Shown piece by piece: positions 27,438-35,616 of a stretch of DNA of 50,956 bases. Within the stretch, counting starts at the first letter, position 1. The number at the start of each line of letters is the position of its first letter. The DNA is from Pseudidiomarina terrestris (lineage in GTDB: Bacteria > Pseudomonadota > Gammaproteobacteria > Enterobacterales > Alteromonadaceae): contig NZ_JAGGJF010000007.1 of NCBI RefSeq assembly GCF_030466405.1, positions 1 to 50,956 of the forward strand. Reading direction: 5' to 3'. Made by a program: the position numbers and the translations under genes. The notes under the pieces are model-generated. The model searched no databases. It was not told where the DNA came from and saw nothing but the letters and a program-made list of their open reading frames with translations.

Positions 27438-27963
27438 AAGCGGACAGGCGATCATTGAGAGTGTTTGGATACTCCTGCTGTTGGCGCTGCTGCTGACGCT
27501 TATCAAAGACGTGATACAACCCCAGAATATTCAACAGCAGCAGCGCATTGACAGGAGTCGTGCCGAAATCTGGCGGTTCGGGTCACCAGCTAAGGTCAGC
27601 GACACTGGGGATTATGCTTTTGCCCGACAGGCTCAAAAGGTACTAGGGCCTGTTGCGCAACTTACCGGCCTGAAGTTAGCAAGCGATAATCTGCGCTTGC
27701 TAACAAAAAACGAAGAGCAGGTGGCCATGGCTCGTATTCTGGATGCCTGGCAAGCCGGTGAGCCGGGGGCGCTAAGTGCAAGGCCTGCGCTGTTAACGCC
27801 CGCGGCGCGTTTAAATGAGTTGGGTCTGCCGCAAATCCAGCGCTTACTTAGTTGGCTGCATTTCACCGAGGAGTTCGCCCCTGGTCAGCTGCGCTGGGGC
27901 TATGTTAACCCGGACGCCACGCCGTTGGAGCTGGAGTGCGCGCAAAAACGGGAATGCCGCTGA
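27427..27963 (+). CDS. TadE-like prepilin-type minor pilus protein
   Basis: 178 aa starting MKTESG then QAIIES, a G/XXXXE prepilin peptidase site (G6, E11) with a hydrophobic helix at about residues 12-28. The exported part is helical and charged. Pseudopilin/TadE-type architecture and position support a minor subunit of the Tad apparatus. The start inside the end of the previous gene (11 nt overlap) was chosen because it places the cleavage site five codons after the ATG. Confidence 0.65.
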   Translation: MKTESGQAIIESVWILLLLALLLTLIKDVIQPQNIQQQQRIDRSRAEIWRFGSPAKVSDTGDYAFARQAQKVLGPVAQLTGLKLASDNLRLLTKNEEQVAMARILDAWQAGEPGALSARPALLTPAARLNELGLPQIQRLLSWLHFTEEFAPGQLRWGYVNPDATPLELECAQKRECR

Positions 27964-28457
27964 TGGATTTGCCGCTGGATTGGCAGGGTGAGTTACTGGT
28001 CGAGCAAAGCAGTCATCAGACCTGGCGGATAATATCTCCGGACACGCCGCAGTTGCACCTTATCGGTTGCCAGGTGACTGAGCTCACCAACCTGGGTTTT
28101 TGGTGTGAGCACCGGGGGGCGATGTGGTTGCTACAACAGCATCAGGGACAGTACTGGCTCACCCGTTTAGTTCGTGCGAAGACGCAGCCCTCGCCATCGG
28201 ACTGGCGAGGACTGCCTTTGCAAGAGCTGGCCAGTGAAGGTCAGCAGATTACGATTCATTTAAGCAAGCAGCATCCACAGCAGTTGTTCCAGTTTGCACA
28301 GTTTCGCTATCAGAGCCGTAAACCACGGCTTTTGGAGTTAAGCCATGGAAGGTTTTATTTATCATTGCAATTGCCGACAGAAGACCTGTTTTTATACCAG
28401 CAGGGCTCACAAACCCTGGTGGTCTCCGCGGGGACAGTCGGGGCAGGCAAGTTTTGA
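27963..28457 (+). CDS. Unrecognised protein of the Tad locus
   Basis: 164 aa, no signal peptide or membrane helix visible, many Gln, Leu and Trp residues, predicted beta-rich. I do not recognise a family. The start ATG 27963 couples to the previous TGA (TGATG); in-frame starts at 27936 and 27954 would overlap the previous gene. The last 113 nt are shared in another frame with the next gene. Position between TadE-like genes suggests an assembly or regulatory accessory; no function is assigned. Confidence 0.6.
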   Translation: MDLPLDWQGELLVEQSSHQTWRIISPDTPQLHLIGCQVTELTNLGFWCEHRGAMWLLQQHQGQYWLTRLVRAKTQPSPSDWRGLPLQELASEGQQITIHLSKQHPQQLFQFAQFRYQSRKPRLLELSHGRFYLSLQLPTEDLFLYQQGSQTLVVSAGTVGAGKF

Positions 28458-28617
28458 AGTCATCATCGTTAGTCTGGCGCTATTACTTATCGTGATTGTC
28501 CCGGTGACGGTGAACGAACAGACACTATTGGTCTGGCTCGAGTTCGTGGTGATGAGTTGGATGATGATGTATAGCGCCCTGTGGCAGCAGTTTTTATTGC
28601 ATCCATGGGCGAGCTAG
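28345..28617 (+). CDS. Small TadE-like prepilin with unusual leader
   Basis: 90 aa. A 33-residue leader, rich in Arg/Cys/Trp, ends SPRGQSG; then QASFEV gives G33/XXXXE38 and a hydrophobic helix, with a second hydrophobic stretch at residues 53-80. ATG 28345 is the only usable start in frame and has GGAG 7 nt upstream, so a 113-nt out-of-phase overlap with the preceding gene appears real. It is probably a minor Tad subunit; the long leader is atypical for the family. Confidence 0.6.
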   Translation: MEGFIYHCNCRQKTCFYTSRAHKPWWSPRGQSGQASFEVIIVSLALLLIVIVPVTVNEQTLLVWLEFVVMSWMMMYSALWQQFLLHPWAS

Positions 28618-28620
28618 CTG

Positions 28621-29358
28621 ATGCAGGTCAATTTGAAATGGAAACTGACTTTGTTGGTGTTGCTCGTACTGGCGCTCGTCATTGCCAGTTATCAGCTGAT
28701 GAGAACCTATGTAGAACAACAATCACAAGCGATCGAACAACAGCGTAATGCAGCCATGGAGTGGGTGTTGGTGTTCAAAAGGGACTTAGAGGAAGGCCAT
28801 ATGGTGACTCTTGATGATTTGCAGCAGCGCAAGTACCCACCAGGCTACATCAGCGAAGACTGGTTGCGACCACAGGATGCGATGGCCATTGTTGGCAACT
28901 TGACGCAGCACTTTGTCAGTCGTGGCGAGCCTGTGATGCTGGCTGTTCTGCAGCAAGCGCGGCGCGCCTCCTTCAGCGATGTGCTTGCGCACAATGAGTA
29001 CGCGGTGACCGCGACCATCAGCATCGAACAGGTTCATCATGGTCTTTTAGCAATCGGCAACAGAGTCAGTCTGGTGGCGCAGCGTGACAGCTTCGGGGAA
29101 GCTTCTGAGAACACGCTCATGAGTATCGCAAATGTTGAAATCCTGGCTATCGATAATGTCACAGAGGCGGACTGGCAGCAGGGCCTGGCGAGCACTCTTA
29201 CCTTCCGCTTTACAGCTGCCCAGGCCGCGGCTTTTGAACAAATTCGCAGAAGTGGTTATGCGATCTGGTTGCAAAACCCTGAGCCAGACTATGCACCCTT
29301 AAAAGCTGAGCCGGTGATAAAGATATACACCATGAACAACGGAGGTTTTGGCGAATGA
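28621..29358 (+). CDS. cpaB: Tad pilus assembly protein CpaB/RcpC
   Basis: 245 aa. N-terminal anchor (about residues 8-26), then an SAF-like domain: WVLVFKRDLEEGHMVTLDDLQQR, VSRGEPVMLA. Then the RcpC/CpaB beta domain, with the AVTATISIEQ and IGNRVSLVAQRD strands. The family sits in the periplasm and is thought to assist or gate the secretin. It overlaps the secretin gene by 4 nt. Confidence 0.85.
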   Translation: MQVNLKWKLTLLVLLVLALVIASYQLMRTYVEQQSQAIEQQRNAAMEWVLVFKRDLEEGHMVTLDDLQQRKYPPGYISEDWLRPQDAMAIVGNLTQHFVSRGEPVMLAVLQQARRASFSDVLAHNEYAVTATISIEQVHHGLLAIGNRVSLVAQRDSFGEASENTLMSIANVEILAIDNVTEADWQQGLASTLTFRFTAAQAAAFEQIRRSGYAIWLQNPEPDYAPLKAEPVIKIYTMNNGGFGE

Positions 29359-30566
29359 CAAAGCATCTACATGCGGTGATTGGGTTGTTGTTCTGTCTGA
29401 GCGTACAAGCGCAACCCAAAGTTTTTGAAGTCAGAGCCGATGAGTCGATCATTATCCCGTTAGAGGGGGTCGATGAAGTCGTCATCACCAACGATCAGGT
29501 GGTGAATTTCCAACATCTCGACAGTGGTGTGCTGGTCGTCACCGGTAAGCAGGCGGGTACGACGGAGCTGCTTATGTTCACCGACACGCAATTGTCAGCC
29601 CGCCATGTTGTTGAGGTCAAAGCGGCACTGGATCAACGGCTCAAACTTGAGCTGCTTGCTTTACAGCGGCAGTTCCCGCAGCTACAGGTCCATCATCATG
29701 ACGAGCTCATAAGTATTTCCGGGCAATTGGATCTCGGCGATCAGAAGACTATAGAAAGACTCGTTGAACGGCATAGCAAGCTGGTGTCGCAAGTCGAATT
29801 TGTGCAGCAGGATAGCACCCCGATGCTAGTTATCGAAGTCAGGATTGCCGAAGTGAAGCGCTCTTTCGCGCGCCACCTTGGCGTACGCTGGCCAGCGCAC
29901 ATCAACGGCCCCTTGGTCGAGAATGCGGGACAGTGGCTGCACTTACCCATCAGCGCGCAGTCGACCATTGATGTCATGGAGCGACAGGGCCAGGCAAGAC
30001 TTTTGGCAACACCCACATTGACGGCTGTCAGCGGCGGGACTGCTGAGTTTCTGGTGGGCGGTGAGTTTCCGGTGCCGCAGGTGCTGGTGCAAGGACTACA
30101 GGATGTCAGCTTTCGCCCTTATGGGATCCAGTTGACTATTGCTCCACAATTGCTCGAAAGCGGCAAAGTCCAGACTCAGCTGGTTGCTGAAATGAGTTCT
30201 ATCGATCCGGCGACAGCGGTCAATGGTATTCCCGGCTTGCTGACCCGAAAGGTCGCCTCCACTCTTGTCATCCCTGCGGGTGAAACAATGATTCTCTCGG
30301 GATTACTGCAGCACGAGCAATCTGAGCAAGCAGATCGTTTTCCCGCGTTACATAAGCTTCCCATTCTCGGTGCCCTGTTCGGCTCCAAGCAGTTTCGCAC
30401 AGCAGAAACCGATCTGGTCATTATGGTCACGCCAAAGCTTGCCAGTGCAAGTGTCGAACGCCAATCGCGTGGCGCAGTTGCAAATCAGCAAATTAAAGAT
30501 TTTCGTCGGGCGGCAGGCTGTACGGGCTTACTTGAACCTTTTATTTTCGGGGGGGACAAGTTATGA
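29355..30566 (+). CDS. cpaC: Tad secretin CpaC/RcpA
   Basis: 403 aa. Signal peptide 1-19 (VQA/Q). N-terminal domain with SIIIPLEGVDEVVITNDQV and the VVTGKQAGTTELL motif typical of Tad/T2SS-related secretins. The C-terminal secretin domain has SGGTAEFLVGGEFPVP, GIQLTIAPQLL, and FPALHKLPILGALFGSKQF near its end. It forms the outer-membrane pore for the pilus. It is shorter than many RcpA proteins (about 450-500 aa) but has the whole core. Confidence 0.92.
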   Translation: MTKHLHAVIGLLFCLSVQAQPKVFEVRADESIIIPLEGVDEVVITNDQVVNFQHLDSGVLVVTGKQAGTTELLMFTDTQLSARHVVEVKAALDQRLKLELLALQRQFPQLQVHHHDELISISGQLDLGDQKTIERLVERHSKLVSQVEFVQQDSTPMLVIEVRIAEVKRSFARHLGVRWPAHINGPLVENAGQWLHLPISAQSTIDVMERQGQARLLATPTLTAVSGGTAEFLVGGEFPVPQVLVQGLQDVSFRPYGIQLTIAPQLLESGKVQTQLVAEMSSIDPATAVNGIPGLLTRKVASTLVIPAGETMILSGLLQHEQSEQADRFPALHKLPILGALFGSKQFRTAETDLVIMVTPKLASASVERQSRGAVANQQIKDFRRAAGCTGLLEPFIFGGDKL

Positions 30567-31750
30567 CTGAGCGTGAGGAGTTAACCCAGGTGTTGAAGTC
30601 GCAAATTCAACGCGCCACCTTGCACCGCGATCTTGGCAGTTCCGCTAATTTGCGCAAGTTCGCGGAAGACCTGCTCAAGGCTCATTTGTTCCAGCATCAG
30701 GGGACAGCTGTAACAGCAGTGCAGCTGCAGTTGATTGATGAAGTGGTCGAAAGCTGCATGGGGCTGGGGCCGCTCAGTGCGCTCATCGCTGATGAGGGCA
30801 TAAGTGAGATCATGGTGAATCACTACAACTCTATTTTTATCGAACGCCAGGGTAAGCTATTGCCTACGGACATACGCTTTCGCAGTGAAGAAGAGCTGTT
30901 GCAGGTTATCGAACGCATTGTTCTGCCACTCGGGCGACGCATTGATAGTGCCCAACCAATGGTGGATGCGCGTTTGCCTGACGGCTCTCGGGTCAATGCC
31001 GTCATCGCTCCTTTAGCTTTGCGTGGGGCCTGCCTGACCATCCGCAAATTTGCCAGGAAAACCATAGATTTTGATGACTTAACTCGGTTAAACGCCATTA
31101 CTGACAGCGCCAAAGCGTATTTGCAGGAGATGGTTCGAATAAGGAAAAATATCCTCATTGTCGGTGGTACAGGCACCGGGAAAACAACGCTGTTGAATTT
31201 ACTGGCCAGCGAGGTGCCAGAAAATCAGCGCATCATTACTATCGAAGACGCTGCGGAACTGAAGTTGCGCCATGTCAATCTGATTGCCTTAGAGGCCAGA
31301 CCGGCAAATGCTGAGGGAAGGGGTCAGGTAACGATCAGAGAACTATTAATCAATGCCCTGCGGATGCGTCCAGATCGCATCGTTGTTGGAGAGTGTCGCG
31401 GTGCTGAAGCTCTGGATATGTTGCAAGCTATGAACACCGGTCATGAAGGTTCTCTGAGCACCTTGCATGCGAATAGCCCCAGAGAAGCACTACAACGGCT
31501 GGAGGTGATGGTGATGCTCGCGGGCTTTGAGCTGCCCCTGACAGCCGTACGCCAACAGATCGCCAGCGCTATTCAGGTTATCGTGCAAATTGCTCGCTTG
31601 AGCGATGGCCGCCGTGTCATTACGGCGATCAGTGAAGTCGTAGGACTGGAATCCATCGCTTACCAGATTACGCCGCTGTTCGAATGGCGCGATAGTCAAC
31701 TTTGTTGCACTGGCATGGGCTCTGAATGGGGGCAGCATAATGGTCATTGA
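30563..31750 (+). CDS. tadA: Tad pilus assembly ATPase TadA/CpaF
   Basis: 395 aa VirB11/GspE-type ATPase. Walker [10 protein letters not shown] (201-209), Asp box TIEDAAEL, and the STLHANSP His box are complete. It powers Flp pilus assembly and perhaps retraction at the inner membrane with TadB and TadC. TadZ, its usual polar localiser, is not encoded in this window. It overlaps the secretin by 4 nt and tadB by 11 nt. Confidence 0.95.
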   Translation: MTEREELTQVLKSQIQRATLHRDLGSSANLRKFAEDLLKAHLFQHQGTAVTAVQLQLIDEVVESCMGLGPLSALIADEGISEIMVNHYNSIFIERQGKLLPTDIRFRSEEELLQVIERIVLPLGRRIDSAQPMVDARLPDGSRVNAVIAPLALRGACLTIRKFARKTIDFDDLTRLNAITDSAKAYLQEMVRIRKNILIVGGTGTGKTTLLNLLASEVPENQRIITIEDAAELKLRHVNLIALEARPANAEGRGQVTIRELLINALRMRPDRIVVGECRGAEALDMLQAMNTGHEGSLSTLHANSPREALQRLEVMVMLAGFELPLTAVRQQIASAIQVIVQIARLSDGRRVITAISEVVGLESIAYQITPLFEWRDSQLCCTGMGSEWGQHNGH

Positions 31751-32603
31751 GCTATGGCAGGTGGCGCTGCTTGGCAGCCTGGCAGTGCTAGCTGCCATTG
31801 GCTTAATACTGTTGCTGGCGCAACAGCCATTACGGGAAATAAAACAACGTCTCGAGCGTGATGCGGAGCTCTCATTAGCGGCATTCTTAATTTTCATTCC
31901 AGCGCGTTTATTCTGGTTGATCTTAAGTGTGTTAGTGCTGCCGGTCGTCATCTTTATGAGCCTGATGGTGGCGAATGGTGTCTGGTCAGTTCTTGCATGT
32001 CTGCTTTGTTTCGCCGGGCTCCCATGGTTAAGGACGACGTTACTTAAGCGCCGCCGGCAGAAAATTGAAAAGCAGCTGCCGAATGCTCTGCAGCTGCTTG
32101 CGAGTAGTCTGCAGGCGGGTCTGAGTCTTACGCCGGCGATAGAACTGGTAGCGAAACAGTTGCCACGACCTTTGCAAATGGAATTTCGGTTACTGGTGCA
32201 GCGGCAACGGACGGGAGACAGCTTGATGCTGGCGCTGGAAGACTTTTACCGGCGTTCGCCTTCGACGATGGTCCGCTTTTTTACCTTCGCTATTGATACG
32301 GGGCACCGTTATGGCGGGCAGCAAGCGCAGATGCTGTCACGCATGGCTTGCGCCATTCAGCAACAACAGTATGCCAGGGAGCGGATGTTAAGTCTTTCAG
32401 CTCAGGCGAGATTGCAAGGCAAGGTTATGTTCGTTTTACCGTTCGCCTTATTCTTTGCGATAGGAGAGGTGCAAGAGCAGTCCAAAGCGCTGCTGCTGAC
32501 GACACAGGAGGGGCGAGTTTTACTGCTGCTATGCGGCTGCCTGATGCTTATTGGTATAGCTTTGACGCGCAGAATTATGGGGCGTTTCAATGACGACGCC
32601 TGA
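31740..32603 (+). CDS. tadB: Tad inner-membrane platform protein TadB
   Basis: 287 aa. A GspF-like domain lies between N-terminal helices (about residues 5-25 and 55-95) and C-terminal helices (about 225-280). The core segment QLPNALQLLASSLQAGLSL is the standard T2SSF motif. It pairs with TadC as the platform driven by TadA. Overlaps of 11 and 14 nt with its neighbours suggest coupled translation. Confidence 0.9.
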   Translation: MVIELWQVALLGSLAVLAAIGLILLLAQQPLREIKQRLERDAELSLAAFLIFIPARLFWLILSVLVLPVVIFMSLMVANGVWSVLACLLCFAGLPWLRTTLLKRRRQKIEKQLPNALQLLASSLQAGLSLTPAIELVAKQLPRPLQMEFRLLVQRQRTGDSLMLALEDFYRRSPSTMVRFFTFAIDTGHRYGGQQAQMLSRMACAIQQQQYARERMLSLSAQARLQGKVMFVLPFALFFAIGEVQEQSKALLLTTQEGRVLLLLCGCLMLIGIALTRRIMGRFNDDA

Positions 32604-33381
32604 CTGGCTTTTTGCCAGCGCATTAGGGCTCATCGCGCTTATTGCCGGAGTGAGCATCCTGGCACTTTATCGCCTTTGTTGGAGTCAGGGGCCTGTTCTG
32701 TTGCAGCGACTATTAAACCGATGTTCGCCGACCTGGCAGCGCAGGCTGACCGCTTATGCCAAGTCACAGGATCCTTTAAATGAGCCCGCAGAGGTTTTGT
32801 TGCGACAGTTGCTGGAAATGCTGGTTGTGGTTTTTTGTTTGCTGCTTCCTCTGCCACAACAGATTCGCTGGATGATTTTGCTGGGCGCGATTTGCGTATA
32901 TCTGCAAGCTCGCGCCCGGAACCGCGCCCGAATCGGACGTTTCAGCCGGCAATGGCCTGCCTGTCTGGATATGTTGGCGATGCTGCTGCAGGCCGGCTTA
33001 TCGTTTCGTGCAGCGCTGCATGCACTTGCGGGATTAAGTGGGGGTTCACCGGCTTTGGTGCAACTGCGTGTACTCCATCAGCAGTTGCTTGCTGGCGTTA
33101 GTCTGGATGAAGCGCTGGTGGAATTTAAGCTGCGCATCCCTCACCCTGCATGCAACACTTTTGTCGCTGCGGTACTGCAGTCACGGTTTACCGGTGGAGC
33201 ACTGGCGGACACTTTGATTGCGCAGGCGGAGCAGTTGCGCAAAGAGCAGCAGTTGGAAGCAGAGCGGTTGGCACAGGAGGTTGGCGTAAAACTATTGTTG
33301 CCCCTGGTGACGTGCTTTTTTCCGGTCACTTTTTTACTTATTTTAGGCCCTATTTTTATTGGTTTTTTACAACCTCAGTAA
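32590..33381 (+). CDS. tadC: Tad inner-membrane platform protein TadC
   Basis: 263 aa. GspF-like domain with WPACLDMLAMLLQAGLSFRAAL and FVAAVLQSRFTGGALADTL, flanked by membrane helices at the N terminus and residues ~235-260. It is the second platform protein of the Tad machine. Nine bases separate it from the DUF192 gene. Confidence 0.88.
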   Translation: MTTPDWLFASALGLIALIAGVSILALYRLCWSQGPVLLQRLLNRCSPTWQRRLTAYAKSQDPLNEPAEVLLRQLLEMLVVVFCLLLPLPQQIRWMILLGAICVYLQARARNRARIGRFSRQWPACLDMLAMLLQAGLSFRAALHALAGLSGGSPALVQLRVLHQQLLAGVSLDEALVEFKLRIPHPACNTFVAAVLQSRFTGGALADTLIAQAEQLRKEQQLEAERLAQEVGVKLLLPLVTCFFPVTFLLILGPIFIGFLQPQ

Positions 33382-33390
33382 GGATAAAAC

Positions 33391-33765
33391 ATGAAACAAG
33401 GACGTTTTATATTAGAGCCGGAACGCTTCTGCGTGTGGCAAGAAGTGAAAGTGATGAACAGTTTCCCGCAGCGCTTAGTCGGTATGCTGATGCAAGGTGG
33501 ACTGCCCCGGGGCCAAGCCTATTGGTTTCCGAGTTGCACTGCTGTGCATAGTTGGGGCATGCAGTTTGCCATGGACATTGTCGGACTTGATGCTCAGCAA
33601 CGAATTGTTGCGGTACGCCGCAACGTTCAGCCTGGCGTGATGATTCGTTTACGAGGAACGCGCTCGATTATCGAATGTGAATCAGGTTTTCCTTATCCTC
33701 TGGAGCAATGGTGTGGACGCCAGCTGCATTTTGAAGAGCATGAGGTGGACTATGCCGTGGAGTAA
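33391..33765 (+). CDS. DUF192-family protein inside the Tad locus
   Basis: 124 aa. DUF192 landmarks are present: RLVGMLMQGGLPRGQAYWF, SCTAVHSWGMQFAMDIVGLD, and an IIECESGFPY segment. Many DUF192 proteins are exported, but no signal peptide is visible here. The molecular function of the family is not established to my knowledge. It lies between tadC and the TadD-like gene and overlaps the latter by 14 nt, so it is clearly part of the operon. Confidence 0.82.
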   Translation: MKQGRFILEPERFCVWQEVKVMNSFPQRLVGMLMQGGLPRGQAYWFPSCTAVHSWGMQFAMDIVGLDAQQRIVAVRRNVQPGVMIRLRGTRSIIECESGFPYPLEQWCGRQLHFEEHEVDYAVE

Positions 33766-34234
33766 GCTTTGGCTAACGATTGTCCTGTTGCTGGCTGGCT
33801 GCCAGAGTACTCCCAAGGCGGCGCAGCAATTCGACTCTAACTTAGAACAGCAGCGCCAGGTTGCGATGCAGGCTTATCGTCAGGGGGATTATCATCTTGC
33901 CCAGGGGTTACTGCAAAAGTTGGCTGCCCATCCCGTTGCTGACCCTCAGGCAGCTTGTTTTCTCGGGGCTATTTACTTTCGCCAGCATGAGTATCATGCG
34001 GCGTTGAACAGCTTTGAGAGCTGTCGGGAGCAGCAACCGGAACAACTTGAAATTTGGTTTAATTCCGCGGCAATCCATTTACGCCTAGCCTCAGAGCTCT
34101 TACTGACTGGGAAGAGTTATGCCCGGCTCGATGCCAGTGCCAAACCTGTTGGGCTTGAGCGTAATTATAATGAGCTGCTGCAAGCGCTGTTGCGCTTGCA
34201 GCGCATCGCAACTGCGGAGGCCAGTGTTTTATGA
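33752..34234 (+). CDS. TPR-type lipoprotein (TadD-like)
   Basis: 160 aa. Lipoprotein signal with lipobox LLAGC (C17). At least two TPR-like helical hairpins follow: AMQAYRQGDYHLAQGLLQKL, and FLGAIYFRQHEYHAALNSFE. TadD is the TPR lipoprotein that stabilises the secretin in Tad systems; position and architecture fit, although the protein is short. Start ATG 33752 was chosen because it gives the lipoprotein signal at once. Confidence 0.72.
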   Translation: MPWSKLWLTIVLLLAGCQSTPKAAQQFDSNLEQQRQVAMQAYRQGDYHLAQGLLQKLAAHPVADPQAACFLGAIYFRQHEYHAALNSFESCREQQPEQLEIWFNSAAIHLRLASELLLTGKSYARLDASAKPVGLERNYNELLQALLRLQRIATAEASVL

Positions 34235-34974
34235 ATAGGCCCAACGGCTTTGTGCTGCCAATTATCGTACTACTGCTCACTTTCATGGCGTTGATCTGGG
34301 CCCATACTTCGACCCCTGTAGATCCACTAACGGATGATCAGCGGTTAATGCAGCGCTATCAGGATGAGATTCTGTTTTGGCAAAAAGCAGTACTGGCCTA
34401 TTCGTTCGAATATGATCGGGTTCCTCTTAGCGCTTTTATTTTAGCCAATACCTATGATCTGGAGTTGCCGGTAAGTACTGAAAGCGGCGGCGATCGGGAT
34501 TTTAGTGTGGACGGACTCGGATTACTAAGCGGTAGCTTTAATTTGAGACTACACAACTTGCCTGCCGAACTCCTGGCGGAACTCAATGAGGAGTATTCAC
34601 CTTATGTGAGTGTCGATGCCATCGATCGGTTAAATATACCTGTCCTGTACATCGACGATTGGCTTTTTTCTGAACGATTACTGCCCCGGGTCGCCAGGGT
34701 TTATGCAGACAGATTTGCCAGCGACCTTGAGTTAGACCAGCAGGGGATAACCCGGATCTTTAGGCTTAACGGTGACAGCGTACTTGGACAGCTGAGCCTG
34801 ACGCACTTAAGCTCTATCAACGAGCTCACAGCCGAGACAGTCTTGATTCAGGATATTCAGACCAGCGGCGCACTTGTGGGTGGCCATGACTTTGGTAGCG
34901 CCCTGATGCAATTCGAGCAATTGGAGCAGGCCATGCGATCCTGCCTGGCTCCAACTGGGGGCTGCTTGAATTAG
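34231..34974 (+). CDS. Unrecognised membrane-anchored protein ending the Tad operon
   Basis: 247 aa. MNRPNG then a hydrophobic helix FVLPIIVLLLTFMALIW resembles the N terminus of pilin-like or PilX-type proteins (G/F-V-L) but lacks E+5. The exported domain is acidic, with two cysteines near the C terminus (SCLAPTGGC). I do not recognise a family. It overlaps the previous gene by 4 nt and probably belongs to the pilus machinery. Its stop shares bases with the convergent mnhG stop. Confidence 0.65.
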   Translation: MNRPNGFVLPIIVLLLTFMALIWAHTSTPVDPLTDDQRLMQRYQDEILFWQKAVLAYSFEYDRVPLSAFILANTYDLELPVSTESGGDRDFSVDGLGLLSGSFNLRLHNLPAELLAELNEEYSPYVSVDAIDRLNIPVLYIDDWLFSERLLPRVARVYADRFASDLELDQQGITRIFRLNGDSVLGQLSLTHLSSINELTAETVLIQDIQTSGALVGGHDFGSALMQFEQLEQAMRSCLAPTGGCLN

Positions 34975-35333
34975 TGGTCTTTATCGCTGTACTGCTCTGG
35001 TTTTTTTCGTAGGTCGCGCGTATTTTCAGTCATCTCCAACTCCAGATGAAGACCGGCCTTGGCCAGCAAATGTGCACTAATGGGAGCCGTCAAAAAGAGA
35101 AAGATTGCGATGAGCAGTTCGTGCAGGCTGAGTGAATCAGTGACAGAGAAATACAGCATCGACGCAATAATCACACTGCCAACACCAAGCGTGGTGTTTT
35201 TGGTAGGCGCGTGCAGACGAGCCATAAAGTCAGGTAGCCGAAGCAGCCCTAGCGAACCAATAAAGGCAAAGCTGGACCCCAGCACCAAAAAGAAGGATAT
35301 GAGTAAATCAGCCCATTGTGGTAAGTCTGTCAT
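34971..35333 (-). CDS. mnhG: Na+(K+)/H+ antiporter subunit G
   Basis: 120 aa with three membrane helices. The family segment is LGLLRLPDFMARLHAPTKNTTLG. Last gene of the Mrp/Mnh operon. ATG 35333 (MTDLPQ) has AAGGAG upstream; a longer frame reaches 35390 but overlaps mnhF. It converges on the Tad operon, with stop codons overlapping by 3 nt. Confidence 0.92.
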   Translation of the reverse strand: MTDLPQWADLLISFFLVLGSSFAFIGSLGLLRLPDFMARLHAPTKNTTLGVGSVIIASMLYFSVTDSLSLHELLIAIFLFLTAPISAHLLAKAGLHLELEMTENTRDLRKKPEQYSDKDH

Positions 35334-35346
35334 GTTAGCTCCTTCC

Positions 35347-35616
35347 TTACTCGATGATATCGCCACGTAAAAGAAATTTTGCCGCTGCAACGGTGCCGAT
35401 AAAGCCCAGCATTGCGATCAAAAGCGCTGCCTCAAAATAGAAGGCGGTATTGTGCCAGACCCCCAACAATATAAGTAATGCCAACGAATTAATATAAATC
35501 GTGTCGAGGGCCAGAATGCGATCGGGAAGGTTTGGACCCCGAATAAGGCGTATGAAGTTCATTAACAGTGATAGCCCAAAAAGTCCGAAGGCAAACTGCA
35601 GAGCGTAGACTAACAT
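35347..35616 (-). CDS. mnhF: Na+(K+)/H+ antiporter subunit F
   Basis: 89 aa, three predicted helices. The family motif RLIRGPNLPDRILALDTI is at residues 23-40. Small subunit of the hetero-oligomeric Mrp antiporter. The start overlaps mnhE by 7 nt; 13 nt separate it from mnhG. Confidence 0.93.
   Translation of the reverse strand: MLVYALQFAFGLFGLSLLMNFIRLIRGPNLPDRILALDTIYINSLALLILLGVWHNTAFYFEAALLIAMLGFIGTVAAAKFLLRGDIIE

Noticed and set aside
27963-28617. A single frameshifted gene spanning the unnamed Tad protein and the small prepilin
   Set aside because: The second frame has its own ATG and GGAG and a complete prepilin site, so two overlapping genes explain the data better.
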